The notes beneath the pieces were generated by a model. That model was not told the origin of the DNA, made no database searches, and saw only the letters and a list, made by a program, of their open reading frames with translations. From NCBI RefSeq assembly GCF_963678975.1, contig NC_089285.1:9782694-9846693 (forward strand): a stretch of 64,000 nucleotides of DNA, given 5' to 3'. Position numbers and translations under genes: made by a program. Positions within the stretch are counted from its first letter, which is position 1; every line of letters begins with the position of its first letter. Of this stretch, positions 1 to 12,200 are shown piece after piece. Source of the DNA: Dysidea avara. Taxonomy: Eukaryota > Porifera > Demospongiae > Dictyoceratida > Dysideidae.

Positions 1-2221
1 CAAATAATCAGCTTACTGAAGGGGGAAAGCATTCCAATCAACTTGGCAGACTTCATGTTGGCATACTTTGCACGAGCATTACTGCGGATCTGAAAAATAG
101 ACAATGGTCCTTGTATTCCCTTTTGTTCGAAGGGAATTCCATTCTCCATCTGTAGTGAAGCCTGCAGGAATCATTGTACACATTCATATTGATGGGTAAC
201 GAGCAAATACCTGCAACGTTCATTTTTCTAGCACTCATTTCATGTATGATCTTGTTTGCAAGCTGGCGAACCATTGAGTCTGAGACACCCTTATAAGGTA
301 CACACTGGACAGGTTGTGCATACGGCTTCTTGTCCCTCTCTTCGTTGCTAATCATAAACACTAGCACATGTGTTGCAGGGGTACGTTGATGCCGAGTGAC
401 ACCTTTGACAAACACAGCCAGCTGCACACGAATTTCCTTCAGTTTACTGGGAATATTGTCTTCAATCCACCTGCACTCTCCAGTAAGCTTTGCAGCAAGA
501 ATACCAATAGCTGAATTCAAGCTTCTGCCCTGCTCATTTAACTCGCTGAGCTCTTTAATTTTCCATGCTAGGCTAACCATATCCCTTTGCCTGTTTACGT
601 CTTGTTGCACCTTCTCTGAGTATGAAGTGTTAGCTTGAGACAACTCTAAATAGTACAATGAGTGATAAGGTGCATTCTACAAGTTTCCTCGAACCTGATG
701 TTACAAATTGTAGATCTTTTGATATTTCACTCTTTGCTACTTCAAGGTCTTTTAAGGCACCTTGTTTTCCTCCTTTCAGACCAACCTTTGCAGCAACTTC
801 CAGTCTAGTTCTGTATTACCATCGTTCAGATCTACATCTCCACTTCATTGCAATCTGGCTGATTCCTTCAAGCCTTTACTAAGATCGCACCCATCAGCTT
901 TAAGCCACCACCATAAATTAGGATGAGATTTGGCTGCTTCTTCGATGAGAGTTACCTATTCAATAATATCAAGCAATAATATACAACCATATTTTTATAA
1001 TATTAACTTGAATATCAGATGTAATAGTAATCCCACTTGCACTTCTCAAAGTTCTCTCTGAATTTCCTGGTACATTTACCAGAGCCTAAAATAAAGCAGA
1101 CATAATATTTTAAGCTATGTATTCAGAAAAGTGTACCTCCATCGTGCACCTCTTGTGTGCACTTAACTGCCGGCTTTCCTGACCCTGGACAGAATGTGCC
1201 ACTCCCCAAGTGGGCCCAGAATGCAGTCTAACCCATTTCTAACCGAAATGGCAATACATAGTTTGTTGCCACAAACGATAATCTGCTGGACAGGAAACCT
1301 GCAAAAGTTACTATTTGAATGTACAGACACATATTTACGTATGTACTAACTGACTGCAAATTGTCACAAGAAAAGAAGCTAGCTAAATACTCTATTAACC
1401 CCATAGGCATCCTTTTAACAGGAAACCTAGAGTCGCTGCCATCTGCTCTTAATGTACCCAAACCCTTGGCAAGGTTGTACAGAACATTGCTACGGGAATT
1501 ATGCCTCAGATTAGCCATTGCATTTGCACTGTACTCCAGATAGCCATCAGGCACAGAAACACTGAACTTTGAGGAAACAAAACTTGAAAATAAATTGCGA
1601 GTCCAATGGCAACAGCTTGAAAAGATGTAAAATTGCTGATGGATCTGATGAATCTGTCTGAGTACTAAAGGACTGGGTGGGATGAGATGATGGATGAGAT
1701 GATGGCTGACGTCCAAAATAGGCAACTTCAGCTTCTTTTGGCGTCTTGTATTGCTTCATCAGGCACCCGACCACTTTAGATCGACATGCACTTGCTACAA
1801 CAATACAATTATAGGGAAAAACAAGATACACACCAGACCATACCACTTCTACAAAGAGAGCTTCCTGATCTTTCTTTCACAAACTCCGCAGCTCTGTTCC
1901 AAAAGACTGCCTGCTTATGAGACGGCCATTGCTCACCAGACGGGTGGAACAGTATAAATTCGATGAGAGCCTTCAGTTCATCGTTGGACCACTTTTCTTT
2001 TACATTACCACTTGCATCGTTCATATTTAATCGTATTGGTTCAAGAATACCTCTTGCTGTTCCATTTGATGCCATAGATTCCCGCATAGAAACTCTCTTC
2101 TGCTCACGTGTGGGGTGTGCATGGTTGGTGAGCCTCTCGGATGCTTGGAAACTGCATTTTTAGGCGTATTTTCTTTAGGCTCACTTCTCGCGCAATCCTC
2201 GTCTTCTTCGTGGTCATCCAT
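1..2221 (-). pseudogene. SANT/DDE-like multi-exon gene, left copy, decayed and cut by window edge
   Basis: Diverged paralogue of the plus-strand gene at 59784-63705, collinear exon by exon. The start at 2221 (MDDHEEDED) precedes an RGSPT.HTP patch matching RSSPT.CTP in the other copy. Next comes a SANT/Myb-like domain (KWSNDELKALIEFILFHP, about 1995-1860), an exon with CRSKVVG then KTPKEAE (about 1790-1730), the NVLYNLAKGLGTLR block (about 1480), a VSCPADYR block (about 1290), KADGCD (about 880), the RHQRTPATHVLVFMIS block (about 400-350) and GFTTDGEW (about 150). It is broken: TAG at 1241-1239 after the QTMY.HFG motif, TGA within the KADGCD exon, and frame changes near 1600-1700 and 2090. 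Its C-terminal exons lie beyond the window. Function is inferred only: a transposase-like or domesticated DDE protein. Confidence 0.75.
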
Positions 2222-2539
2222 TCTATTGGTCACGTGTGCTAGAATGGTAATTATTAAAATTTCACGGAATTTCATCACAAAACCATATGGGTTGAAAGGG
2301 GTTTATCGAACAGATGAGTACTTTATCGGATGTTCTTTAAATTGGTATGTTTGTTTCGTGTTTTCAGCTACAAAATAAATATCCTGTATGTTTTAATGCG
2401 CATCACGTGAACGTGACCGGAGTAATTTTCTAGTGTATTTACATGATATGGAAAACCTTTGAAGATCATTTGAGACTTGGCACAAGTGAAAGTGACTGAA
2501 GGAGGCTAAGTTTAGGCTACAAGTTAAAAAGTGTTTTGT

Positions 2540-2930
2540 CTGTAGGAAGTTTTTGGGAAATGTTGTCAACAAAAGGAGTTACTGCAGATCCTACTGAAAT
2601 AGAGAGAGTGGTCAACTGGTCAGTCCCCACAAAGTGCAGCAATATTTAGGCTTAGTGAGATACTATAAAAGATGTATTAGAGATTGTGCACAAATAGCAA
2701 AGCCTCTACATCAGCTGACCGAACATAGTAAAAATTTAGCGTGTTATGTAAACAAGCTTTTGATAGATTAAAGCAGCAACTAACTCCACCAGTGTTGGCT
2801 TTTCCTGATTTTACTGAGGATTTTCAGTTTGGTGTAGTCTTTTCTCAGATATAATGATAGACAAGAGCAAGTTGACGAGTATATAGTGGGTTTACCTGGT
2901 GAAAGGGTTTATTTTGGTTACAGCATCAAT
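2540..2930 (+). mobile_element. Ty3/gypsy-type pol remnant
   Basis: A short stretch reads as the end of a Ty3-type reverse transcriptase and the start of its RNase H. It shows an LGLVRYYKR-like motif, then a KPLHQLTE-like motif and a PPVLAFPDF-like motif. No LTRs or other parts were found beside it. It is an old, broken solo fragment. Confidence 0.7.
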
Positions 2931-3089
2931 TTCTAACTTCGCTGGTGTGCAGGGAAATACTGTAACGTCTATGAGACTAGACCAAAAGGGAAGACACTGA
3001 CATGTGTTCACACTATTAATAAGCAACTACACGCATGTGAGCAATATACAAACCCACAACACATACATACATACAATTATACAGTTACA

Positions 3090-4844
3090 ATAGTTACCAG
3101 TTAATCGCTGACAACTTATCGTACTCACTGGACCCCCTAGGTGCAGCCTTCTCGTTATCATTGAAATGTAAGGTCCACAAGATATCGATGAAACGATCAC
3201 GAACTAAAGCACCAGTTATGACGGGAAACACACCGAAGATGTCACTTTTGAGCCAGTATTGGGTAGCTCGAGGCATTCTCGTTATTCCCATTAAAATGCA
3301 TGCCCCTAAAAAGGCCTTAAGTTCTAGGCATACCAAGTTTTAGCATACTTACCTTTTTGCTCTGCATACAGGTTGGTCTCATACACAATGTGACGAAGAA
3401 GAGAATCGTCAAAAATTTGTTGAAAGAAATCTATAGGCCTAGCTTCAGGAGGTAAGGGTTTTTTTGGTCCCACAGGTTGCGTAAATGGATCCCCAGCCAA
3501 AGTAAAGGTTGATGGCAAAGGTGGATTAGCTGGCTGGTGGGTGGTCTAAAAAGACTGGAAAGATCTATAGAAACGCCCAGAGATGGTGTTTCCCCATTAG
3601 GTCCATTATCATTACTTGCACTATTGTTACCATCGGCTGTCCCTGTCCCATCCTGGACATCAACATCAGCTGTCCCTGCCACGTCCTGGACATCAATGTC
3701 AGCATGCTATTGAAAAAATGAATCAAAAACTGTTCACAAGCACAACTGGAACATACCTCCATGCTCTCAATGTCAACATCAGCATCCTATAAGAGTAAAC
3801 TTATTTACAAGTGCTTACAAAACAATTGGAACATACCAGTTGCTGTATTTCACTACTCATAACACCAGCCTCTAGGGTTTCTTGGCAAACCTAACAAATT
3901 AAGTAGTAGCTATGTACAGTGTACAAACATATTATTCACATACATCGACATTAGCCATCTGTTCCACCTCCCTGTCATTGTCCCCTTCAACGATTCCAGC
4001 CTCTAACTGTAAGGGCTTTACAGTTTTGTCCACAAAATCACTTGGAGGTGGTCCCCAGTCTTGGAAATCAGCCTCATACATCTGTAAAAATAATTGTAAG
4101 ATTAAGAAGGACTGCCATAACACTAATAAAAACATAGTACAAAGGTTTCTTTCACTGGATAGATAAGTACGACACTGTCAAAAAATTGCATTCACTTTGA
4201 ATCACCTTGGGACCAGACGGTAAAGAACATGCGAGAAGAAATAAGAGTTTCCAGCTCTGTTACAACTTGAAACACAATGAAATACCTCGTATCGCTCAAT
4301 GAAATCAAGTGGACAATCTTCAGCACCATTGTTGTCGACTAAATCATCATCAGAATCGTCTCTATCGCCACGGTGACATTCTTCATCCGAATCATTCCAG
4401 TCACTGTCTTCTTCTAACATGCGTGCCAGCTCCAGTGATGTTATCCTAGCCATACTTCGTCCAAATTTAAAAGTTTTGGTAGCACCTGGAAGCCTCCTCG
4501 ATTGCCAAGACAATGGTAAAAATCGCTTATTAATTGGATATTCGCCGTAGATGATACGCTTGTTTAAACACGCACCCTCGAATTGTTACAGTCGAAGACT
4601 TCTTCTAACAATCTCGCCAGTTCCAGCGATGTTATCCCTGCCATACTTCATCACAATGTAACAGTTTTGGTAGCAGTTTGAAGGTTATTTCATTGCCAAG
4701 AGAATGGTGCAAATCGCATATTAATCGGATATTCACCGTAGATGATACGCTTGTTTAAACGCGCACCGTTATTATGGCAATATATTAGCCATTCGATAAT
4801 AAAGGACTTACGCTTTATTTAAAACTTAGGTAGTATTGGGTTAA
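3090..4844 (-). mobile_element. piggyBac-like transposon 1, 5' half only
   Basis: Reads on the minus strand. The outer end at 4841-4844 is TTAA followed inward by CCCAATACTACC, the expected form of a piggyBac end (TTAA target, CCC start). The transposase begins at about 4453 (MARITSLELARMLEEDSDW), a typical acidic N-terminus. It continues through exons at about 4083-3938, 3760-3560, 3520-3370 and 3336-3094. The last parts read RHIVYETNLYAEQ, then LKAFLGACILMGITRMP and LKSDIFGVF, which are characteristic of the piggyBac (DDE_Tnp_1_7) fold before the first catalytic Asp. Everything after about residue 250, including all catalytic Asp residues and the 3' end, is absent. So this is a truncated, inactive copy. 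Confidence 0.8.
4406..4770. repeat. tandem duplication of the piggyBac 1 5' end
   Basis: Two diverged units of about 175 bp lie head to tail at about 4406-4580 and 4597-4770. Both carry the start of the transposase (MARITSLELARML and MAGITSLELARLL on the minus strand) and the shared motif GATGATACGCTTGTTTAAAC. The outer unit reaches a stop soon after its start codon, so only the inner one leads into the gene. Confidence 0.75.
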
Positions 4845-5834
4845 TTAAAAACCTGTCAATAATTACCTGCGCCTTGGTAATTACTGATGTCACCTCAGGT
4901 TTTTAAATCTTCGAGGATGCTTATTACGTGTGCCTAACAATTATTAAGACACAAAGTCAAGAATCATTAATGTTGATTTTGTAATTATGCAACTCCTAAA
5001 TCATGCACAATAATAATCATGAGAAATCCATTATCAAATTCAATTATGCATGCAATTGCTCCATTTTCATTTGTGACATGACCTAAGAAACCACAACATT
5101 GTACAGTACAGCCAAGAAGTCACATGTGACCTAGATAGCTCATGTCACTTAAGTGTGACACAAAGGAATAATAGTTATTGATTGAGTAGAGGAGTACTGA
5201 GAAAAACACTGATAAGTAGATAGTAGATGGATAACTTCGTGTGTCAATTATTTCAATTTTGTATAAAAGAAATGTATAAAGCTACTAAAATTAACCCAAG
5301 CATGTGCAGTTGCTGCACATACTGAAGTTGAGGTTAACTTCAAATTATACAGTATGTCAGATTTGAAGGGATTATAGTCAGAATAATACACTCTTTGGAG
5401 TCATTAGTGTGTACTATCAATTTTAGACCATTTAGGAGAAGTCAAATATCAAAGTGTTGTCAGCCGCTGGGGCTGCGCCCCGACCCCCGCTACCGTAAAC
5501 ACCTACCATGTCAAAGTTGAACCCCCTTTGACAAATCCTGGTTACGGGCCTGAGCTGTTGTGCAATCACTACTGGATCCCTCATGACAATATATTACATC
5601 GCTAAACACTTCCTTGGCCAAATTGAGCAGAATAATTTGCTCAGCATTTTCCACATTTGGCAACACTACTGGTCTTTTCGACCCTTGTAAACGACTAAAA
5701 CTTCTCGCACATTGGACATTGTGAAGCCACGTTGTCGAGTTAATCACGCATGCGTACAACTTATAACTAAGAACGTGACGTTGTAAGCTAGAACGTAACG
5801 TTCTAAACACATAATTTTGAAACAGATGGCATGC
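4845..5834. other. no gene recognised; GC-rich element-like tail at 5460-5560
   Basis: The first 600 bases show no coding signal. At 5463-5498 there is a short GC-rich stretch (GGGGCTGCGCCCCGACCCCC). On the minus strand about 5560-5515 reads ARNQDLSKGVQL, a phrase I associate with the degenerate ends of dispersed repeats in invertebrates. The minus-strand open frame at 5511-5852 has no recognisable domain. Confidence 0.4.
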
Positions 5835-7735
5835 CATAAATCCGATGAACATTCACGGAGTTATGACCGAGTATTTGCATAAAATAAGGTCGAAGGTCTT
5901 TCACGCCTACAGGGTAAACCTCTTGGAGGAATCAGTTGAAAATTTGATGTGTAGATGGAGCAACCATCGTAGGAGTGCCTTTTTGTGGTTTGAAAGGAAT
6001 CGGGATAAAGGCCATGGAGATTAGACACAAAACCCAACCTGTGTCAAAATTACGCGATCGATTTTTATGAATAAAAAAACTATTAATTTTCGTGTCTACC
6101 AGGCAAACCGCTTAGAGCAATGAGCTGAAAATCAGTATGTAGCTGGAATAACCATCATAGAAAGTCCTTGCTGTAGTACAGAAGAATCGGATTGCAAATC
6201 ACTGAGTTATGATTCGAAAGGCAACTATGTGCAGCAAATGCGAGATCGAGATACTCTAATAGAACAGTCACCCTAATAGAGCATTCAGCTGCATTTATAA
6301 TTTACTCAGTTATATTACATTGCAAGTTATTCTGTAGGAATTTCAGCTACAAACAAGTCACCCTATAGTCAGATCAGCTAGAAGCCATCATGTAGAGAGT
6401 TCAGCTCAAATAAATCACCCTGTAGAGAATTCAGCTACCAACAAATTGCCCTGTAGAGAGATCAGCTAGAAGAAGTTACCTTGTAGAGAGTTCAGTTACA
6501 AAGAAACAATCATGCAAAGAGTTTAGCTGCAAACAAGTCACCCAGTAGAAAGTTCTGCTATGAACAGATCACACTGTAGAGAGTTCAGTTAGAAACAAGT
6601 CATCCTGTAGAGATATCAGCTAGAAGAAGTTACCTAGTAGAGAGCTCAGTTACAAAGGAACTGCAAAGAGTTTAGCTGCAAACAAATCACCCAGTAGAAA
6701 GTTCCGCTATGAACAGATCACACTGTAGAGAGTTCAGTTAGAAACAAGTCATCCTGTAGAGAGATCAGCTAGAAGAAGTCACTTTGTAGAGAGTTCAGCT
6801 ACAGTGTGAAGCCACTTTGTAGAGAGTTCAGCTACAGTGTGAAACCACCATGTAAGAGAGTTCAGCTAGGAACAAGTCACCCTGTACTAGGGCTGAGCGA
6901 TAATGCCATTTTAGTATCACGATTGATACTAAAGCCACTATTCACGATACACAAGATACTTACAAATAAGTCAATCATAGCTGGTGCTACATAGCATATT
7001 GCTCAGCATTCCTGCAGGAAGTCCTTATAGGTGATAGCAAACTAGCCACTATCATCCTTGTTTACAGTAACAGTTATTGTAACACATGCTTTGAGGTTGT
7101 AATGGTGTTCACACCTCTCTGCAGGGGAAACCAGATGGGTGGATTTTATCATTTACAAGGATTCTTAGCCAAGTACTGCATAACAAATGGATTTTTAATG
7201 ACAGTAATGTACAGGCATGGTATCACGATAGTTAATAACAAAATATCGCGATATCGATACTTTCAAAATATCGCGATATATCGCTAAAACGGTAGTATCG
7301 CTCAGCCCTACCCTGTACAGAGATCAGCTAGAAACAAGTCATCCTGTAGAGAGTTCAGCTAGAAGAAGTTACACTGTAGAGAGTTCAGCTACAAAGAAAC
7401 TACCATGTAGAGAGTTCAGCTGCAAACAAATCACCCTGTAGAGAATTCAGCTACAAAGAAATTACCCTGTAGAAAGATCAGCTAGAAGAAATTACCTTGT
7501 AGATAGTTCAGCTACAAACAAATCACCCTGTAGAGAGTTCAGCTAGAAACAAGTCACCCTGTAGAGAGATCAGCTAGAAACAAGCCACCCATAGAGAGTT
7601 CAGCTAGAAGAAGTTACATTGTAGAGAGTTCAGCTACAAAGAAACTACCATGTAGAGAGTTCAGCTGCAAACAAATCGCCCTGTAGAGAATTCAGCTACA
7701 AACAAATCACCCTGTAGAAAAATCAGCTGGAGTGA
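5835..7735 (-). mobile_element. composite minisatellite element, copy A
   Basis: Three parts in order. The body (about 5840-6240) is shared with 35790-36560 (inverted) and 38160-38285, for example CACGGAGTTATGACC. A doubled junction motif lies at 6243-6290 (GATACTCTAATAGA and its partner). An array of about 31-bp units follows (6300-7735), whose core is TGTAGAGAGTTCAGCTACA alternating with a few spacer types. A hAT MITE at 6888-7310 splits the array. The outer cap seen in other copies is missing here. Confidence 0.7.
6888..7310. mobile_element. hAT-type MITE with 8-bp target duplication
   Basis: The ends are inverted repeats that match perfectly for 15 bp (TAGGGCTGAGCGATA) and imperfectly to about 27 bp. 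The 8 bases CCCTGTAC stand on both sides (6880-6887 and 7311-7318), as expected for hAT insertion. The interior is rich in ATCG words and has no coding capacity. It landed in the minisatellite array, so it is younger than the array. Confidence 0.93.
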
Positions 7736-7825
7736 AACTTAAAATTCCTTTTACTTGCGCTCATGGCAAATGACAAGTTAAAACAAATTTGCTTACTTCT
7801 ATTGCTTAAGGCATGGTGCAAGAAT

Positions 7826-8083
7826 TACAGATCACAGCAAAAATAGTGTTCCAATACTACCTATTCTAACCCCATCTTTATTCAGTATTGGAAAAACTAT
7901 TATTAAAAACTTGCTATAACGAACCTCAAATCTATAAATGACTCTAATGTTATTCACTAATGAGGGCTGTGATCTGTTTTTGTTTGAGGCAAGGTAGAAT
8001 TTTTGGACTATTGGTTCCAACACCTAAACATAGACAGAATAAATACAGTCAGTATTTGTGTATGAATTATGCTGTGGATGATT
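7826..8083. repeat. dispersed repeat R1, copy 1
   Basis: About 250 bp matching 14150-14398 in the same orientation, with scattered differences. Shared words include AATAGTGTTCCAATACTAC, CTGTGATCTGTTTTTGTTTG and TTCCAACACCTAAACATAGA. No terminal repeats or target duplication were seen, so the family is unknown. Confidence 0.7.
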
Positions 8084-8342
8084 TTATTTGCAAATGAAAT
8101 CATTAATTTCACTACTGGTAATCAACACCTTACACTGCCAGCAAAAAGAAATGGGACTCAAAGAAAGATAACTCCATGATGCATACATTCATGCCATCAA
8201 ATTAATTTTGCGTCTGAGCGTCAATAATTAATTACTGAATAGTAAAGTGGCCATTATGCTTTGTTTTCAGGCATGCTCTGCCCATTACATACACAGCATT
8301 GCAAATGGAGAGGAGTGCCTGTGCAAGTACTACTATAACAGT
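8084..8342. other. no feature recognised
   Basis: AT-rich stretch between a dispersed repeat and a local duplication. No open frame, repeat or signal I can support. Confidence 0.4.
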
Positions 8343-8420
8343 AGTACTTTACATTAGACTATGGCATGCATAGTATGCTTTGAAGTACTTTACATTAGAC
8401 TATCGCATAGTATACTTTGA
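8343..8420. repeat. local tandem duplication, units of 41 and 37 bp
   Basis: The units at 8343-8383 and 8384-8420 both begin AGTACTTTACATTAGACTAT and end with CTTTGA. The second lacks four bases. Confidence 0.85.
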
Positions 8421-8697
8421 AGTTTGGTTGTTAATGAGATATTTAAAATCCGATAGATACCGCGGGTAGGTATCTAAACTGATTAGATATCCGTGAACAA
8501 AACTTTTGTCGTGTGCATCACGTGTTTTGCTGGATTCCAGTCACAACAGCCATCAGAAATCATTGCTAGAGTGTAAAGAAAGCGTCCCTAAAAACCATCC
8601 GATTATAAATTTGGTACAGGTTATTCCAAAATTTGATGACCAAAATCATCCAATTTTGGATGGGTATATAGATTATTCCAAAATTGGATGACAAGAA

Positions 8698-9383
8698 TAG
8701 AGGTGTACCGATATACCGATACATATCGTATCAGTGGCCGATATAGACATTTCTACTATATCGGTGGGAGCCGATATTGCTGCTAAAAACAGATACGATA
8801 CACCGATATACAACTGAACTATCTTGAGGACACTGTCCAGTGATCAAGCCATATTATAAACCCTATTATTTAGCTAACAAGGCGAGAAACAGTAGTTATC
8901 TTCCTTGTCTAAAAGTAGTACGCTACGTGAAGCCATCTAAGTGCGTGGATAATTACTGTTTTGCTGTCACAAAGCTTACCAATCAACAACAAAAAGATGA
9001 ACCAAGAGCACAGCATAAAACAATCAGCCATCTCTACAAGCCATTAAAATGTGGAGTAATCCGGACTAATCTTGGCAGGGGCATGTTTTAAAATATTTGT
9101 GGGTGCCTTATACTCTGAGCTGTCAATAGAGGCCACACCACCATGGGTAACCAAGCATAGCCAATGATCTTAAGACTGTCTTCAGTAGTTTCTTCAGTAG
9201 CTAAAATAAAGTTAAACATGGCATATGTGGTTCCTCAAACATAAATAGCTACACTTAGTTATATCGGTATATCGTATCGGTATCGTATCGGTATCGTATC
9301 GGTATCGTATCGGTTTGAAAATGATTAATCCATATCGTATCGGTATTGGATCGGTTTAGTTTTCTTATATCGGTACACCTCTA
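8698..9383. mobile_element. hAT-type MITE with 8-bp target duplication
   Basis: Inverted ends match for 18 bp (TAGAGGTGTACCGATATA). The target duplication GACAAGAA is at 8690-8697 and 9384-9391. Inside the right end an 11-bp word (TATCGTATCGG) is tandemly repeated at about 9260-9315. The open frame at 8840-9091 resembles nothing I know, so the element is non-autonomous. Confidence 0.93.
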
Positions 9384-9599
9384 GACAAGAACCATCAAAT
9401 TTTGGAACCTTATTGTAGATTTTCGTCACTATATAGGAAAATGAGCTATTTCCATCCAAAATTGGAAGAATATATCACAGAGTGAAAAAACATCCAAAAG
9501 TGGATGAAAATAGGTCCACCATTTTCTTCCATTTTTGGAAGCGAAATATACCTCCAGAATGTTCATTGTTTTGTCAGGGACTCAGCTACTGTTTTGGAG

Positions 9600-9865
9600 A
9601 AAGCTTGCCAATGTAATGGGATTGAAGCGGGAGCATCAGAAGGAATTGTATGATCGAAGTGGAATGGGTACCCTTTTCAAGCAGGGGACTTGGTGTGGCT
9701 CCATTCATCTGTTAACCCACATGTCCCTTCCCGGAAGCTGCATCTTCCCTGGACAGGGCCTTACAAGATAGTGGAAAAATTTCAGATGCTACATAGCTGT
9801 AAAGGAAGGTGTCATCAACTTGTGCATTTCAATTGCTTGAACCCTGTCCTGAGGATAGGTTTAAG
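9600..9865 (+). mobile_element. Ty3/gypsy integrase C-terminal remnant
   Basis: Protein-level similarity to the end of a Ty3-type integrase: VWLHSSVNPHVPSRKLHLPW followed by TGPYKIVEKF, the usual sequence leading to a chromodomain or the element's end. It is a small broken fossil piece with no LTRs nearby. Confidence 0.7.
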
Positions 9866-10014
9866 GAGGCAATGGATCCATCCACAGTACCAAGCTCCTG
9901 GAAAAGTCAATTACTGGTGAATTAAAATTGAATCAAGAACTGTTCGAAAAGCACCTCTGCAATCCACACATACCGAAAGAAATGGTGCCGCGCGCCCTGG
10001 TTATATCGATTATT

Positions 10015-10600
10015 GTCTGAAAAGTGAAGTATCAATTACACTTCGTTGTTGGCTATGTTCAACCTGTTACACAGCAGTATGAATCAAGAACTGTTCTCTG
10101 CTATCAAAATAGCCACTATGACAAATACAAATGTTTTCCATTACGAAGGGAAGCTATCACGTACTATCACCAAATCGACACTTTTTGGATGACTGGGACA
10201 CAAAGGAGGACACTGGTAACTCCATGAAGAATGCATTGTACGTACTGCGGTATGCCAAAAGGCATCTGTCGGGCCGAAGCAATGTCGAACAGTGAAAAAA
10301 TCAAGCCCGTAGTCTTAGCTGTTATCAAGTTACGCTTGTCTGAAGGAATCAGTCAGGTACTTACCTACTCAATCAGTAGAAAATTCTGTTAAATAATTTA
10401 TTTTTAAAATTCCGTAGCAACTTGTTGAAAGCATTTCGGGTCGATCTGGAAGCTTGTTTGTGCTTAGTTCTACCTAACCAATACTGCCTCATCGTCATCG
10501 GGAAATTGAGGCTGTTTTTTGGGTGATAATATTTCATGGGCCACACCTACTTCTTTGTGATCCCTACTATACAGTTACCATCGTACTGTATCATACTGGT
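10015..10600 (+). repeat. dispersed repeat R2, copy 1
   Basis: Matches the reverse complement of 25436-25745 and, more weakly, 24390-24545. Shared words include CTTCGTTGT, GCTATGTTCAACC, GTTGAAAGCATTTCGGG and CCAATACTGCCTCATCGT. About 340 bp near 10085-10425 are absent from the other copy and look inserted or lost. Confidence 0.65.
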
Positions 10601-10752
10601 TTCCAATTAAGTCATTCTGATAAGATTTTACTGTTTCCATGACAAAATTCTACCAATACCAATGTTATACTGGTATTGGTATCAATATCATGAGTATTGT
10701 TATGTAGTGTATTATATCACTCAACTGAGGGTGTTACTGTGTAGCATAGGTA

Positions 10753-12200
10753 CTATTGTATAGTAACCTCTAAAACAGCATGTGGGCCTTGGGGAACACC
10801 ACTAATCCAGTCAGAGGCATTATTTCCAATTAACAACTTTCTGCTTTCTATATACCCATCAAAAAAATTAGTCAACCATAAAAGTAGGTCACCTTGAATC
10901 CCATAGGAGTGCAGTTTGAGCAAATGTCTTTTGTATGGCATTGAGTCAAAAGTCTTGTGAAAATCAAAATACACGACATGTAGAAGACAACCGCACTCAA
11001 GAGATTTGTTCCAGCATTCAATAAGTGAGGGAAGTTTGCTGATTTGGAGTAAAAAAATTATATCAATAAAGTAATTAAACATATGTGACCAAATTTTGGA
11101 AAACCGTTGATATACGCACAATAGTACTTTTGTAATAAAACGCAATTAAAAACTATGGGTAAAAAATGCAAGCTCCAGAAAAAAAATTACACAAGTTTTT
11201 ATTGCCTCACTGGTGGGCGAATTAAGCCTCCAATGGATAAATCCTGGGCACCGTCATGTTCGCCTGTTCATAGGGAATACACAAATTTTTGTTTCACCTT
11301 CCTGTAACAAAAGGATTTCAAAGTTACAGGTATTTGTTTACATTGCGGTGACAAAATAATTTACCAACGATCGTTTTTCAGTGAATTTTCCTTCTTCTTG
11401 AACACAGAAGTATACCTTGGTGGATGCACAAATTCATGGTGAACACAATGAGCAAAGATTCAATTCCGTATGCTGTTTTATCAGTAAGTTATGATGGTTT
11501 ATGTAAGCACTGTGATTATTTTCTCGATAGCTTCTGTACTTATCAATTTATTAGCTTGTCCGGCTGTCTAGTGCTGTATTTCCAACCCTGCTTAACTTAT
11601 GAAACTGAAACTTAGCTAGTCCATTCCTCTGTCTGTAGAAAACAAAAATACATTTTGAAAATTGTGCGTATATTGACGGTTTTCTAAAATTAGGTCACAC
11701 ATGATCCTTGATAATGAATTCCAACACTTTGCCAACAGCATAAATCGGACAGTAGTTGTCTACAAGGTTAAAGTCACTTTCTTATGAATTGGCATCACAT
11801 GACTTCCTTTCAAACCACTAGGTAGTGTAGATATGCTAAGTGACTGGGTAAATGTAAGAGGTAAACACAACTGTTCTGCCATTTCCTTAAGAACCCTAGT
11901 AGGGCAATTATTGGGAAATTTAAATTATGCACCTTCAATATCAGGAATAACGGAGACATGGCTAAGAATAGGAATACTAGTATCCACCTGAAAGAACTGA
12001 TATCCGCATTAACAAAGGCATCGCCTTTTCTTTGTCAGACTGTACCACAGTATCATCAGATGATAAATCACCTATAGTAGATTTCCCAAACAAGAGTTCA
12101 CATACTTCCAAAAGGATTTCAGGTTTGTACGAATGTTTTGAGCAAGTCTTTTCTCAAAATTACTTAATCTCAGCTGCCTAGGAGGTTCCATTTTTGGAAT
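10753..12200 (-). mobile_element. LINE fragment (reverse transcriptase), interrupted
   Basis: The minus strand encodes pieces of a non-LTR reverse transcriptase. From the upstream side these are NNCPTRVLKEMAEQ and LKGSHVMPIHKK (about 11920-11770), then NYCPIYAVGKVLEFIIKDH (about 11755-11705). After an inserted MITE come LIECWNKSLECGC, VYFDFHKTFDSM, HSYGIQGDLLLWLTNFF and SGVPQG (about 11030-10785). These are the fingers and palm motifs of jockey/CR1-like LINEs. The catalytic YADD region and the 3' end are missing. It is a dead copy with several frame changes. Confidence 0.8.
11084..11699. mobile_element. TIR MITE inserted in the LINE fragment
   Basis: Ends are long imperfect inverted repeats starting TGTGACC, with a shared inner word ATATACGCACAA, about 36 bp in all. 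Removing it rejoins the LINE reading (KDH to FNYF). ATG stands on both sides, but the length of the target duplication is not certain, so the superfamily stays open. The interior has only a 63-residue open frame with no known domain. Confidence 0.8.

Noticed and set aside
5511-5852. 113-residue minus-strand gene
   Set aside because: Its end lies in dispersed repeat sequence and the rest has no recognisable domain.
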